NCBI GenBank assembly: GCA_963772165.1
Contig: CAVYWA010000011.1
Span: 1 to 64,000, forward strand
Source of the DNA: JAGVPT01 sp963772165
GTDB taxonomy: Bacteria; Bacteroidota; Ignavibacteria; UBA10030; UBA8401
Reading direction: 5' to 3'
DNA length: 64,000 bases
Every line of letters begins with the position of its first letter. Position 1 is the first letter of the stretch. Of this stretch, positions 1 to 8,440 are shown in pieces. Made by a program: the position numbers and the translations under genes. The notes under the pieces were generated by a model. It made no database searches, was not told where the DNA came from, and saw only the letters and a list, made by a program, of their open reading frames with translations.

Positions 1-621
1 ACGTCCGGCGAATATTTGCTGGATGGAAAATCTGTCAACACGATGGACAAAGATGAATACGCCCGGATCCGCAACGAGAAAGTCGGGTTTGTGTTCCAGG
101 GATTTAACTTACTCACCCGCACATCGGCCGTAGAAAATGTGGAGCTCCCTCTTTTGTACGATGCCTCCGACCGCATCCCGGATATTCGCCTGGCCGCCGT
201 CAGCGCTCTTCGGCTGGTTGGGCTTGGCGATCGATTGCATCATGAGCCGAACCAGCTTTCCGGCGGGCAGCAACAGCGCGTGGCGATAGCACGGGCACTC
301 GTTAATCATCCATCACTTATTCTTGCAGACGAGCCGACTGGAAATCTCGACAGCAAAACTTCTCTTGAGATCATGGCGATCTTTCAGCAGCTCAACGATA
401 AAGGAAGCACCATCGTTTTGGTCACACACGAGCCTGATATTGCACTCTACGCTAAGCGCATCGTAGAAATGCGTGACGGACTGATTATCAAAGATGAGCG
501 CATGACAAACCGGAGATATGCGGCAGAAAATCTTTTGGAACTTAATTGCGAAATCCTTTCCAGCCAACGGCTGGCGGGTGAGCAAGTATCTCAAAGGGTC
601 GCCTCGACGATCTCCGCATAA
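1..621 (+). CDS. MacB-type ABC transporter ATPase, 5' end outside window
   Basis: ATPase subunit of a MacB/LolD-type ABC transporter that would power the permease encoded next to it. The frame is open from the window edge, so the start codon and the Walker A loop lie upstream. Visible are the Q-loop (VFQGFN, about codon 32), the ABC signature LSGGQQQRVAIARAL, Walker B followed by the family-typical DEPTGNLDS, and the H-loop histidine in LVTHEPD. A roughly 45-residue tail after the ATPase core is longer than usual for LolD. The stop is 13 nt before the permease start, so the two are one operon. A MacA-like membrane-fusion protein would be expected upstream but is not in the window. Family assignment is secure; the substrate is unknown. 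Confidence 0.93.
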   Translation, partial: TSGEYLLDGKSVNTMDKDEYARIRNEKVGFVFQGFNLLTRTSAVENVELPLLYDASDRIPDIRLAAVSALRLVGLGDRLHHEPNQLSGGQQQRVAIARALVNHPSLILADEPTGNLDSKTSLEIMAIFQQLNDKGSTIVLVTHEPDIALYAKRIVEMRDGLIIKDERMTNRRYAAENLLELNCEILSSQRLAGEQVSQRVASTISA

Positions 622-634
622 AGGATAAACGGAT

Positions 635-1861
635 ATGACAACGCGCCAACTCAAACGAATTCCTCAAACGGCAATGCGAAGCATTTTGCGGAACCGCATG
701 CGAAGCATGCTCACAGCGCTCGGAATCATTATCGGCGTTAGTGCCGTGATCATTATGGTGGCGATCGGGCGCGGATCTTCGCAGAAGATTCAAGAGAACA
801 TCAGCTCGCTCGGGACCAATCTGATTACCATTTCTCCGGGGACGGCGAAGAACAACGGCGTCAGTCAAGGCGGCGGAAGTTTTACGAAGCTCACTTTTCG
901 CGATGCGGAGAAGCTGAAGAAAGAAGCGGTCCTGCTTCAGGGTGTGTCGCCGGTAGTCCGCGTTTCTGCGCAGGCCGTCGGCGGTGGCAATAATTGGTCA
1001 ACGTCCGTTTACGGCGTATCCACAGAGTACTTCACAATTCGCAAATGGGAAATCGACCGCGGGGGCGAGTTGTTTACTGACCGTGATGTCGTCGCAAATA
1101 AAAAAGTTGCTCTCCTCGGCAAAACCGTCGCAGCAAATCTATTTCCATCTACCTCGGCAGTCGGAAAACAGATTCGCATCCGCAATACACCGTTCACCGT
1201 TCTCGGTGTTCTGAAATCCAAAGGACAAGGCGGCATGATGGATCAAGATGATATTATTCTTGCCCCCTCCACGACGGTTTTCTACAGGCTCAAAGGGGGC
1301 GAGTTTATCGATATGATCAACGCGAGCGCTGTTTCGGAGAGTAAGGTCGATGCCGCAGAGAAAGAAATCGAAACGCTCATGCGCGAATCGCACCGATTGC
1401 AGAGCACGAGCGACAACGACTTTTCCATCCGCACGCAAGCAGAGATTTTAGAAAAGATGTCATCGATCGGAGACGTCATTACGCTGCTTCTTGCTTCGAT
1501 CGCGGGAGTATCGCTCTTGGTGGGAGGCATCGGCATTATGAATATCATGCTGGTTTCTGTGACTGAGCGGACCAGAGAGATCGGCATCCGCATGGCTGTT
1601 GGTGCGCATGAGAGGGATGTGCTGACGCAATTCCTCGCGGAAGCAGCAATGTTAAGTTTTTTTGCGGGAATAATCGGCATCCTGTTCGCCGTAGGAGTCA
1701 CCGTCCTCATCAATGCATTCACGAGCCTTCGTGCATCGTTGTCTCTCGATATCATCGCGATTGCTTTTCTGTTCTCCGGGGCCATCGGAGTTTTTTTCGG
1801 ATATTACCCGGCGCGAAAGGCTGCCGCTCTGAATCCAATCGATGCTCTGCGCTATGAATGA
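635..1861 (+). CDS. MacB-like ABC transporter permease
   Basis: Inner-membrane permease of the MacB/FtsX superfamily, 408 aa, close to the usual family length. It has one N-terminal TM segment (about residues 22-45, LGIIIGVSAVIIMVAIG), a large periplasmic MacB core domain (about 50-275) and three C-terminal TM segments (about 283-305, 340-362, 370-392). The conserved block before the last helices, ERTREIGIRMAVGA, is the FtsX-domain coupling region. AAGGATAAACGG precedes the ATG. It is co-transcribed with the ATPase just upstream. Such pairs export macrolides, peptides, heme or lipids, and nothing here narrows the substrate. The ECF sigma cluster downstream suggests, by inference only, a link to envelope stress. 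Confidence 0.93.
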   Translation: MTTRQLKRIPQTAMRSILRNRMRSMLTALGIIIGVSAVIIMVAIGRGSSQKIQENISSLGTNLITISPGTAKNNGVSQGGGSFTKLTFRDAEKLKKEAVLLQGVSPVVRVSAQAVGGGNNWSTSVYGVSTEYFTIRKWEIDRGGELFTDRDVVANKKVALLGKTVAANLFPSTSAVGKQIRIRNTPFTVLGVLKSKGQGGMMDQDDIILAPSTTVFYRLKGGEFIDMINASAVSESKVDAAEKEIETLMRESHRLQSTSDNDFSIRTQAEILEKMSSIGDVITLLLASIAGVSLLVGGIGIMNIMLVSVTERTREIGIRMAVGAHERDVLTQFLAEAAMLSFFAGIIGILFAVGVTVLINAFTSLRASLSLDIIAIAFLFSGAIGVFFGYYPARKAAALNPIDALRYE

Positions 1862-1929
1862 TGGGTGAACAACGATGAAGTACACAAGTCGTTTTTCCGG
1901 GATTGCTTCCAAGCTGGTTCGGGCGTACA

Positions 1930-2514
1930 TTGACAATTGTGGAAGAAAACATCGACGTCGGAGAATTGAAATCAGGGAACGAGCGGGCATTTAGAGCCTT
2001 GGTGGAAATGTTCCAGGACCGGGTGTTCAATACGTGTTTTGGATTTCTCGGAAATAGAGAAGAGGCAGAGGATGCAGCGCAGGAAACCTTTATCGATATT
2101 TTTTCTTCCATCAAACATTTTCGAGAGGACGCAAAACTCTCAACATGGATTTACCGAATCGCTGTAACGACATCGCTGCAAGCCATTCGAAGAAAACGGA
2201 GAAAGAAGCGATTTTCACTCCTCTTTACCGGTGATAGAAAAGATGATGCAATGGCGTCGGCAGCCGATTCCAGCATTAACAATCATCCGCTTGCCCTGTT
2301 GGAGAACAAGGAACGAGGGGAGCTTCTCTACAGAGCCATGAACAAGCTTCCAGCATCGCAGCGGGTGGCGTTCACTCTGCATAAGATCGAAGGATTAGGA
2401 TACAAAGAAATTGGCGAGGTGATGAATCTCTCGTTATCGTCGGTCGAGTCGCTGATTCATCGCGCAAAGACCAATTTACAGAATTCTCTGAGCGATTATT
2501 ATCGCGAGCAGTAA
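1930..2514 (+). CDS. ECF-type RNA polymerase sigma factor
   Basis: Extracytoplasmic-function sigma factor of about 195 aa with region 2 (about residues 20-90; FGFLGNREEAEDAAQETFID is the typical region 2.2/2.3 helix) and region 4 (about 130-185, LPASQRVAFTLHKIEGLGYK with the HTH around EIGEVMNLSLSSVESLIHRA). No ATG fits the N terminus. TTG at 1930, GTG at 1939 or TTG at 1903 are the possible starts, and none has a strong ribosome binding site. It lies 68 nt after the permease stop, followed by a small one-TM protein and a CpxP-like protein. That is the usual order sigma, anti-sigma, periplasmic sensor. Role by family: redirects RNA polymerase on an envelope signal. Confidence 0.93.
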   Translation: MTIVEENIDVGELKSGNERAFRALVEMFQDRVFNTCFGFLGNREEAEDAAQETFIDIFSSIKHFREDAKLSTWIYRIAVTTSLQAIRRKRRKKRFSLLFTGDRKDDAMASAADSSINNHPLALLENKERGELLYRAMNKLPASQRVAFTLHKIEGLGYKEIGEVMNLSLSSVESLIHRAKTNLQNSLSDYYREQ

Positions 2515-2553
2515 AAGAACCGGAAGTATCATGAACCTGAAAGGAGGACGTCT

Positions 2554-2865
2554 ATGAACGAAGATCAGGTGAAACAGGAAGTCGATAAAACGCTCGCCTT
2601 ATTAGATACGGCACCGCGCGCCCGGCCCAAGCCCTTTTTTTATACGCGGTTAAAAGCGCGGATGCAAACGGAAAACCTCGGGCATGGATTCCTTGCGCGG
2701 TTGGTGCACGATCGCGTGTACCTTGCTGTCGTAGGACTCGTTCTCCTGGTCATTATCAATGTTTTTTCCTTCGTGCGTTTATCTGCGCGTAGCAGCGATA
2801 TGCAAAAAGAGCAAACCCTGGCATCATTCGCAAGAGAATATAATCTCTCGCATAGTCAATACTGA
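2554..2865 (+). CDS. one-TM anti-sigma-like small protein
   Basis: 103 aa protein with a charged cytoplasmic N-terminal half, one TM helix at about residues 54-75 (YLAVVGLVLLVIINVFSFV) and a short periplasmic tail. A near-perfect Shine-Dalgarno (AAAGGAGG) precedes the ATG. Its position between an ECF sigma factor and a CpxP-like sensor, and its topology, fit an anti-sigma factor that holds the sigma at the membrane. There is no zinc-finger HxxxCxxC motif. No family is recognised by sequence, so the role comes from context. Confidence 0.7.
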   Translation: MNEDQVKQEVDKTLALLDTAPRARPKPFFYTRLKARMQTENLGHGFLARLVHDRVYLAVVGLVLLVIINVFSFVRLSARSSDMQKEQTLASFAREYNLSHSQY

Positions 2866-2877
2866 ACGGATGGGATC

Positions 2878-3363
2878 ATGGAAAACTTCACGAAGAATAA
2901 GCTGGCCGTTGCACTTATCGTCGTACTGGCACTGCTCAATTTTCTCAGCGTTTCGTTTATTTTGTTCTCGCCGATGGGACCGGGATTTATGAAAGGGCGG
3001 GACCAGGTGCAGGGTTTTATCGAGGATGAATTGAAATTCTCCGATGTGCAGAAAAAGCAGTATGACGAACTGCGTGAGCAGCACTTTGCACGGGGCGACA
3101 GCATGGCGGTAATTCAAGCGACGGCCCTGAATGCCTTGTTCACTCTTATGAAAAGTGAAACGGTGGATACCAATGCCGTCAGGCGCAATGCGGAAATACT
3201 CGGCGGCATTGAGACGGCCCGTTCCATGGGGCTATTCGAGCACTTCCGCGCAGTCCGTTCGCTTTGTACTCCCGATCAACAGAAAAAATTTGATGCAGTT
3301 ATTTTCGAAGTTCTGAACAGAGTCCGCGATCCTCACGGGCCCCCGAAGCCGAGGAACAAATAA
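2878..3363 (+). CDS. CpxP/Spy/CnrX-like periplasmic sensor protein
   Basis: 161 aa, anchored by one N-terminal TM helix (about residues 9-31) with the rest in the periplasm. The body is mostly alpha-helical with the LTxxQ-like pattern of the CpxP/Spy/CnrX fold: LKFSDVQKKQYDELR near residue 55 and LCTPDQQKKFDAVI near 130. These proteins sense metals or misfolded envelope proteins and control a neighbouring sigma/anti-sigma pair. It starts 12 nt after the anti-sigma-like stop, so the three genes form one operon. The C-terminal tail is Pro/His/Lys-rich (DPHGPPKPRNK). The inducing signal is unknown. Confidence 0.75.
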   Translation: MENFTKNKLAVALIVVLALLNFLSVSFILFSPMGPGFMKGRDQVQGFIEDELKFSDVQKKQYDELREQHFARGDSMAVIQATALNALFTLMKSETVDTNAVRRNAEILGGIETARSMGLFEHFRAVRSLCTPDQQKKFDAVIFEVLNRVRDPHGPPKPRNK

Positions 3364-3540
3364 GCAAAGAGATAGAAAGGCTATAAAGGGTCTTCTCGGG
3401 GTTGCCGAGAATGATGCGGATCTGGGAGGGCTCACGACAAAATTGAAGCGATGAGAAGGGCAAAAAGGATTGAGCCGTTCACAGCTATCGAAGTAACGCT
3501 GTGGTGATTGAGGATATTAGCTTGCACCTTTTGGACATTC

Positions 3541-3700
3541 TAGTGCCGTTTCCGATATTAAATCTTGTATTATAACCGCAAAGGACGCTAAGATCGCAAA
3601 GAAGTTTTTGTAAAAAGGCTAAGAAACCTTGCGTCCTTGGCGACCTTTGTGGTGAATTAGTTTTTGAAAAATACAATATTTGTTTTTGGAAACAGCACTA
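3541..3700. repeat. MITE-like palindromic element A (160 bp)
   Basis: A 160 bp imperfect palindrome. The left end TAGTGCCGTTTCC matches the reverse complement of the right end GGAAACAGCACTA at 12 of 13 positions, and the terminal TA could be a target duplication. The inner arms hold the widespread type of palindrome built on ACCGCAAAGGACGC / GCGTCCTTGGCGACC. A close relative lies at 12269-12411. It occupies most of the gene-free stretch 3364-3949; the remaining bases on either side show no gene. Confidence 0.75.
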
Positions 3701-3949
3701 TACGCTTCTCTGCAACACGGCAATCGCGAGTGTCAACAAAAATAAACGTCTTAGACATTTGCAGATCTCTTCCCGGCCGAATAAATTATGTAACAGGCCC
3801 ATGCGCTCTACCTGACCATCGTTCGCTGCATTGAAGAGCAGCGAGCTTCTTGCAGACTATACGGGGGACGGGTTCCGTCAATAAATTCCAGAGACACCAT
3901 CACGCCTTTAGCGCGACTTAACCGACTGATCAGGGTAATTTCTCTGGTT

Positions 3950-4453
3950 TTACTTATTGGCAAGAAAATATTTGCCGACAAGAGAATCCTCAAACGTGAC
4001 CAGCGCGCTTAAACCTGTGGGCCAGAAACGCTGACAGGAATCACACCACAGAAGTCCCGAAATATTTAACGTGTCAACAAGGGTTTCTTTTGACATGACA
4101 ATTGTCATTCCTTGAGTGCCGACACATCCCATTTGTCCAGCCGGCAAAACCGGGTCCGTCGCGCCCCACAAATTGTTGGTATTGACTATTGAAATGAGAT
4201 GGGAGAAATCATTTGCCGATACTTGGGAAGACATATAATTCATTGTCGTTCCGTTTTGAGTGGCTAAATACGTAATTGAATCTTGATTGACAGTCACCAA
4301 CGTCCGTAGGGGCAAGGGAACAACAGCGCCTTTATTCAAGAAACTGATGGACAGAATGGATTCAGTTGGCGTTTCCGGATTAGATTTTTTGCAAGCTGTA
4401 GGAAAACAGAAGGCTGTTAGAGCAAGTATGAATGTTAAGTTTCGGGTGCTCAT
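3950..4453 (-). CDS. hypothetical lipoprotein
   Basis: 167 aa with a lipoprotein signal peptide: charged start, hydrophobic stretch FILALTAFCF and lipobox PTAC with Cys at about residue 21. The mature part is not recognised. It carries Cys residues around GQMGCVG and LLWCDSCQ, the latter a CxxC-type pair that could form a disulfide. The start is well supported by AAAGGAGG six bases before the ATG. It stands alone, convergent with the sigma-factor operon and separated from it by element A. Confidence 0.75.
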   Translation of the reverse strand: MSTRNLTFILALTAFCFPTACKKSNPETPTESILSISFLNKGAVVPLPLRTLVTVNQDSITYLATQNGTTMNYMSSQVSANDFSHLISIVNTNNLWGATDPVLPAGQMGCVGTQGMTIVMSKETLVDTLNISGLLWCDSCQRFWPTGLSALVTFEDSLVGKYFLANK

Positions 4454-4976
4454 ATTTTCCTCCTTTCGAAAGAAATGTCAGAAGTTGAGGGCACGGAGAA
4501 AGTATTCTCACCACAACGAGATTTTACACCGCAGCTATGGATCGTTTTTTGCTATGAAAGGGACCTCCTCATTCTGGGGGTATCCGGCAGGATTCAGAAC
4601 GCCCCCTCTGTTGCAAAATTACTTCCATTCACGCACAAATGCAATTCAACAAAACCTCTCTCGTTACAGAAAATGGCCTCCAGGATTTTTTGGAATAATA
4701 ATCAAAAAGTGTTGCTAAGAAGACGGCGGTGTTAAGTTTGAAGGGCATTGCAGGTGGAGCGAGGCAATAATTTTTTCGTGTAAAGAGAAACCACATTGTA
4801 ATACTACATCAACGAAATGCCGCTTGCGATTGATGTCAATCTCTCGTAACTTTTTCGCAATCCGATTTCACACTCTCTGAAACGCGAGAATTTGAAGGGG
4901 CTGCAAAGATCCATCTTTCTAAGGGAGCAATCATTTTCACTCACAACCCGCATTTTTCCAATTTGTCAGGAGAGCC
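4454..4976. other. intergenic, degraded repeat pieces only
   Basis: 523 bp without a convincing gene; open frames here lack a ribosome binding site and homologous-looking sequence. At 4703-4718 it has TCAAAAAGTGTTGCTA, identical to part of the left inverted repeat of the insertion sequence at 24984. At 4728-4770 there is a half copy of the element type seen at 28095. The rest is unremarkable. Confidence 0.5.
4728..4770. repeat. half copy of MITE-like element type E
   Basis: GTGTTAAGTTTGAAGG followed by GCATTGCAGGTGGAGCGAGG closely matches the left arm of the element at 28095 (GTGTTACAGTTTGAAGG, then GTCATTGCGAGCGGAGCG). No right arm is found, so this looks like a decayed remnant. Confidence 0.55.
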
Positions 4977-7787
4977 ATGAACCCGCGCCGTTTCTCCATC
5001 GTTGTCGCACTTGCTGCGATAATTTCGACCGTCGTTTTTTCTCAGCAGCCTTTAGGACTCAAGGATACCCTTCGTCTCGACTCCAGGATTACGAAGGGCA
5101 AATTTGCCAACGGTCTCACGTACTACATCAGGACGAATAAGAAACCGGAAAACCGGGCCGAGTTGCGTCTCGTCGTCAGAGCGGGCTCCGTTCTTGAGGA
5201 CGACGACCAGCAAGGGCTCGCGCATTTCGTAGAACATTTGGCGTTCGACGGAACAAAATCCTTTCCCAAGAATGAGCTTGTGAGCTTTCTCGAGAAAGAG
5301 GGGGTGAAGATGGGCCCGGATATCAACGCATATACCAGCTTCGATGAAACGGTATACATGCTGCAGATTCCGACGGACTCTGCCGCTCTGCTCAGAAAGG
5401 CGCTTCAAATATTGAGGGAGTGGGCCAGCGCTGTTACTTTCGATGATGCAGAGATCGAAAAGGAACGCGGCGTCGTCATTGAAGAGTGGCGGCTTGGTCG
5501 CGGAGCAAACGAGCGAGTCCAGAACAAACACAATCCAATCATTTTTTACAAATCGCGCTATGCCGAACGTCTTCCTATCGGCAAGAAAGAGGTTCTCGAT
5601 ACCTGTTCGCACGATGCGATAAGAAGATTTTATCGGGATTGGTATCGTCCTGATCTCATGGCAGTTATAGCAGTCGGCGACTTCAATCCGGATACGATAA
5701 AATTACTTGTTGAAAACAATTTTAAGGAATTGAGAAATCCGAGCTCGCCCCGTGTGCGGCCGGAATATGACCTTCCTAACCACGAAGAGACCCTTGTGTC
5801 GGTTGCAACGGATGCAGAACTCCCTTACACGACTGCGAACGTCTTCTTTAAGCGAAACCTTGAACAAGAACGGACCGTGAGCGACTATCGAAGAGATATC
5901 GCCGGCGAACTCTATGACGGCATGCTGAATGCGAGGATCCAAGAACGCCTGCAGCAACCCAATCCACCCTTCATTTCCGGATTCACAGGTGATTCGCGAT
6001 TCGTTGGGGACAAACAATCGTATTCTCTTTACGTGAGAGTGAAAGAGGATCAAATCCTTCCCGGCATCGAGGCGATGCTCTCCGAAGTATTCCAGGCGAG
6101 AGATCACGGGTTTACGCCAACGGAGCTCGACCGGGAAAAGAAAAACATGGTGAGGGGAATGGAAGAGGCGTATCTGGAACGCGACAAGACCGAATCAGTT
6201 GTTTACGTGAATGAGATCATCCGAAACTTCCTCCAGGACGAGCCGATGCCGGGTATCGAATCGGAGTACGCAATGGTTCAACAGTTTGCACCATCGATCA
6301 CCCTCGAGGAAGTGAACGGCATGAGTTCAGTGCGCATCACGCCGACGAATCGCGTCGCGACGCTCTCGGCTCCTAAAAAGGAGGGAGTTGCTGTGCCAGC
6401 CGAATCTGAAATTCTCGCGGTATTGCATCGAGCGGAAAGTCAGAAAACGGAAGCGTACGTCGACAAAGTCAGTTCAAAAAAACTCTTACCGGCGTTGCCG
6501 AAACCGGGTATGATCGTCGGAGAACGAAAAATTGATTCGATTGGGGTGACAGAGTGGAGGCTTTCCAACGGGTCGCTCGTCGTTTTGAAGCCAACGGATT
6601 TCAAGAATGATGAGATTCTGTTCTCGGCATTTTCGAACGGCGGCTTGTCGCTCTCTTCCGATCAGGATTATCTTTCGGCGCGTTGGGCAGCGGCGGCAGC
6701 GAGTGTGGGTGGAGTAGGCAATTTCGACGCCGTGGCTCTTGAAAAAGCACTCGCCGGAAAAATCGTCAGAGTGTCTCCCACCTTGAGCGAGTTAGCCGAG
6801 GGCTTCAATGGGATGACCTCCCCGCGAGACCTGGAAACCCTGTTTCAACTCACCTACCTTTACTTTACATCTCCACGCGAAGACACTGCCGCGTTCAACG
6901 CTTTTCTCTCTCGCCAGAGAGCGGCACTGCAGAACAGAAATGTGAGCCCCGAAGGAGCCTTCTATGATACCGTCCAGGTAACAATGGCTCAGTATCATTA
7001 TCGCGCGAGGCCCTTTACAGTACAGACGGTCGACTCCATCAACCTCGACAAAGCGATGAAATTTTATAGAGACCGATTCGCCGACGGCAGCGGTTTTACA
7101 TTTTTCTTTGTCGGTAATTTCGACACAGCCAACATTAAACCGCTCGTTGAACAATATCTCGCCGTTCTCCCGCCTCTCGACCGGAATGAGACTTGGCGCG
7201 ACTCGGGAATTAAACCGCCCAAAGGAGTCATCAACAAGAGCGTTATGAGGGGAATCGAACCGAAGAGCCTTGTCCGCATGATGTTCACCGGACCGTTCGA
7301 GTGGTCGCGTCAAAACCGGTACAATTTTGAGTCATTACTGGAATATCTCAATATTAAACTTCGCGAAGTGATGCGTGAGGACAAAGGTGGAGTGTACGGA
7401 GTCAGCGCAAGCGGTTCTCCATCGCTTCATCCCCGGAAGGAGTACGAGCTCACAATTTCGTTCGGATGCTCGCCGGCTCGTATAGATGAACTCGTTGCCG
7501 TGGCAATTCAGCAGATCGACAGCCTCAAAAGCACAAAACCTGGCGATGACTATATTGTAAAAGTGAAAGAAATTCAACGCAGGCAACATGAGGTGAATCT
7601 GAAAAAGAATGGGTGGTGGCTCAACAGCCTTCGCTTTTCCTATGTCAACGGAGGAGAGCCGCAAGGGATATTGAAGTACCCGGGGCTGGTAGATAGCCTT
7701 ACTGCATCGGCGATCCAGCAGGCGGCAAGGAAATACTTCGATATGGGCAACTATGTAAAAGTGGTGCTCGTGCCCGAAAAGAAATAG
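4977..7787 (+). CDS. M16-family zinc metalloprotease (pitrilysin/insulinase type)
   Basis: 936 aa secreted or periplasmic peptidase with a signal peptide (MNPRRFSIVVALAAIISTVVF, cut near SQQ). The inverted zinc motif HxxEH is intact (HFVEH, His83/Glu86/His87), and the third ligand is probably Glu163 in EKERGVVIEEW. The protein has the two-halved M16B layout: an active N-terminal half (about 35-470) and a C-terminal half (about 520-936) without the motif, which normally closes the chamber. Length fits the PqqL-like M16 proteases of Bacteroidota. GTCAGGAGAGCC precedes the ATG. It stands alone with no obvious operon partner. The substrate is unknown; related enzymes degrade peptides in the periplasm. 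Confidence 0.94.
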   Translation: MNPRRFSIVVALAAIISTVVFSQQPLGLKDTLRLDSRITKGKFANGLTYYIRTNKKPENRAELRLVVRAGSVLEDDDQQGLAHFVEHLAFDGTKSFPKNELVSFLEKEGVKMGPDINAYTSFDETVYMLQIPTDSAALLRKALQILREWASAVTFDDAEIEKERGVVIEEWRLGRGANERVQNKHNPIIFYKSRYAERLPIGKKEVLDTCSHDAIRRFYRDWYRPDLMAVIAVGDFNPDTIKLLVENNFKELRNPSSPRVRPEYDLPNHEETLVSVATDAELPYTTANVFFKRNLEQERTVSDYRRDIAGELYDGMLNARIQERLQQPNPPFISGFTGDSRFVGDKQSYSLYVRVKEDQILPGIEAMLSEVFQARDHGFTPTELDREKKNMVRGMEEAYLERDKTESVVYVNEIIRNFLQDEPMPGIESEYAMVQQFAPSITLEEVNGMSSVRITPTNRVATLSAPKKEGVAVPAESEILAVLHRAESQKTEAYVDKVSSKKLLPALPKPGMIVGERKIDSIGVTEWRLSNGSLVVLKPTDFKNDEILFSAFSNGGLSLSSDQDYLSARWAAAAASVGGVGNFDAVALEKALAGKIVRVSPTLSELAEGFNGMTSPRDLETLFQLTYLYFTSPREDTAAFNAFLSRQRAALQNRNVSPEGAFYDTVQVTMAQYHYRARPFTVQTVDSINLDKAMKFYRDRFADGSGFTFFFVGNFDTANIKPLVEQYLAVLPPLDRNETWRDSGIKPPKGVINKSVMRGIEPKSLVRMMFTGPFEWSRQNRYNFESLLEYLNIKLREVMREDKGGVYGVSASGSPSLHPRKEYELTISFGCSPARIDELVAVAIQQIDSLKSTKPGDDYIVKVKEIQRRQHEVNLKKNGWWLNSLRFSYVNGGEPQGILKYPGLVDSLTASAIQQAARKYFDMGNYVKVVLVPEKK

Positions 7788-8138
7788 GAATTCAACAAAT
7801 TCTTTCATCCTGCCTTATTTCGGTTTGCGTGATTACGACTCTCGATTCGTAAACGAGGTCGGCGAGGGCCGATTCGCGGCCGGCTGAGCCTTGCATTGAT
7901 GGAGCCGCACATCCATATAAATGACCCTGATGTTACAAAAGAAGATGCTCCTCGTTCATTGAGAGCAAACGAACATCGACGAGATGATAGGTGGGTGGGC
8001 GTTTACGACCTTGGATACCTAATGTTCAATGACTCTTCCAAAACGCCCCGGCGGCGCGCAGCGAAGAAAGATCTCGAAACAGGATTTGGGTTTGTTGGAT
8101 AGAAAAGCGATGTTGGGAAAAACATTCCTTTGACAAGT
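7788..8138. other. intergenic, nothing recognised
   Basis: 351 bp between the M16 protease and the tRNA genes. A short open frame at 7896-8102 has no ribosome binding site and a composition unlike the neighbouring genes. No clear terminator hairpin was found. Confidence 0.4.
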
Positions 8139-8210
8139 GTCCCCAACGAGATTCGAACTCGTGTTAGAAGCTTGAAAAGCTCCGGTCCTAGGCCTCTAGA
8201 CGATGGGGAC
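8139..8210 (-). tRNA. tRNA-Glu (UUC)
   Basis: Folds as a full 72-nt cloverleaf on the minus strand. The acceptor GTCCCCA pairs with TGGGGAC, the D stem is GTC/GAC, the anticodon stem GGAGC/GCTTC encloses TTTTCAA (anticodon TTC), and the T stem ACGAG/CTCGT encloses TTCGAAT. CCA is not encoded. It is followed by tRNA-His on the same strand about 70 nt away, so both are probably one transcript. Confidence 0.97.
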
Positions 8211-8281
8211 TTAAATAAGAAATAAGAGAAAAGAGATAAGAGCCGTTCTTCTCTCTTTCTTCTTATCTCTTTTGCGCTAAG

Positions 8282-8356
8282 GGTGGCCAGTGGGACTTGA
8301 ACCCACGACCTCCAGGGCCACAACCTGGCATTCTAACCAACTGAACTATGGCCACC
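8282..8356 (-). tRNA. tRNA-His (GUG)
   Basis: Minus-strand cloverleaf with acceptor GTGGCCA/TGGCCAC, anticodon stem CCAGG/CCTGG around TTGTGGC (anticodon GTG), and T stem GTGGG/CCCAC. An extra G is encoded at position -1 (8356) opposite C73, the identity element of bacterial tRNA-His. CCA is not encoded. Confidence 0.97.
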
Positions 8357-8440
8357 ATAGATTCAAAAAGCCCGTCGTGTTAAGACAGGCTTCCTAGCAT
8401 CACAAACGTACGAAAATTTCCCATGGAAGGCAAGACGTAT

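Noticed and set aside
109..1990. Several open frames on the minus strand opposite the MacB and sigma genes
   Set aside because: They lie wholly opposite strong plus-strand family matches and have no ribosome binding site or recognisable domain.
2554..2865. Zinc-finger anti-sigma factor
   Set aside because: No Cys/His zinc motif is present; described only as anti-sigma-like.
4287..4735. Open frames of 86-143 codons upstream of the M16 gene
   Set aside because: They overlap the promoter and lipobox region of the minus-strand lipoprotein and degraded repeats, with low-complexity, unprotein-like composition.
7896..8102. 68-codon frame before the tRNA genes
   Set aside because: No ribosome binding site, no domain, composition unlike neighbours.
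8139..8356. tRNA genes as attachment site of an integrated island
   Set aside because: No integrase nearby and no repeated tRNA 3' end found in the flanking sequence.
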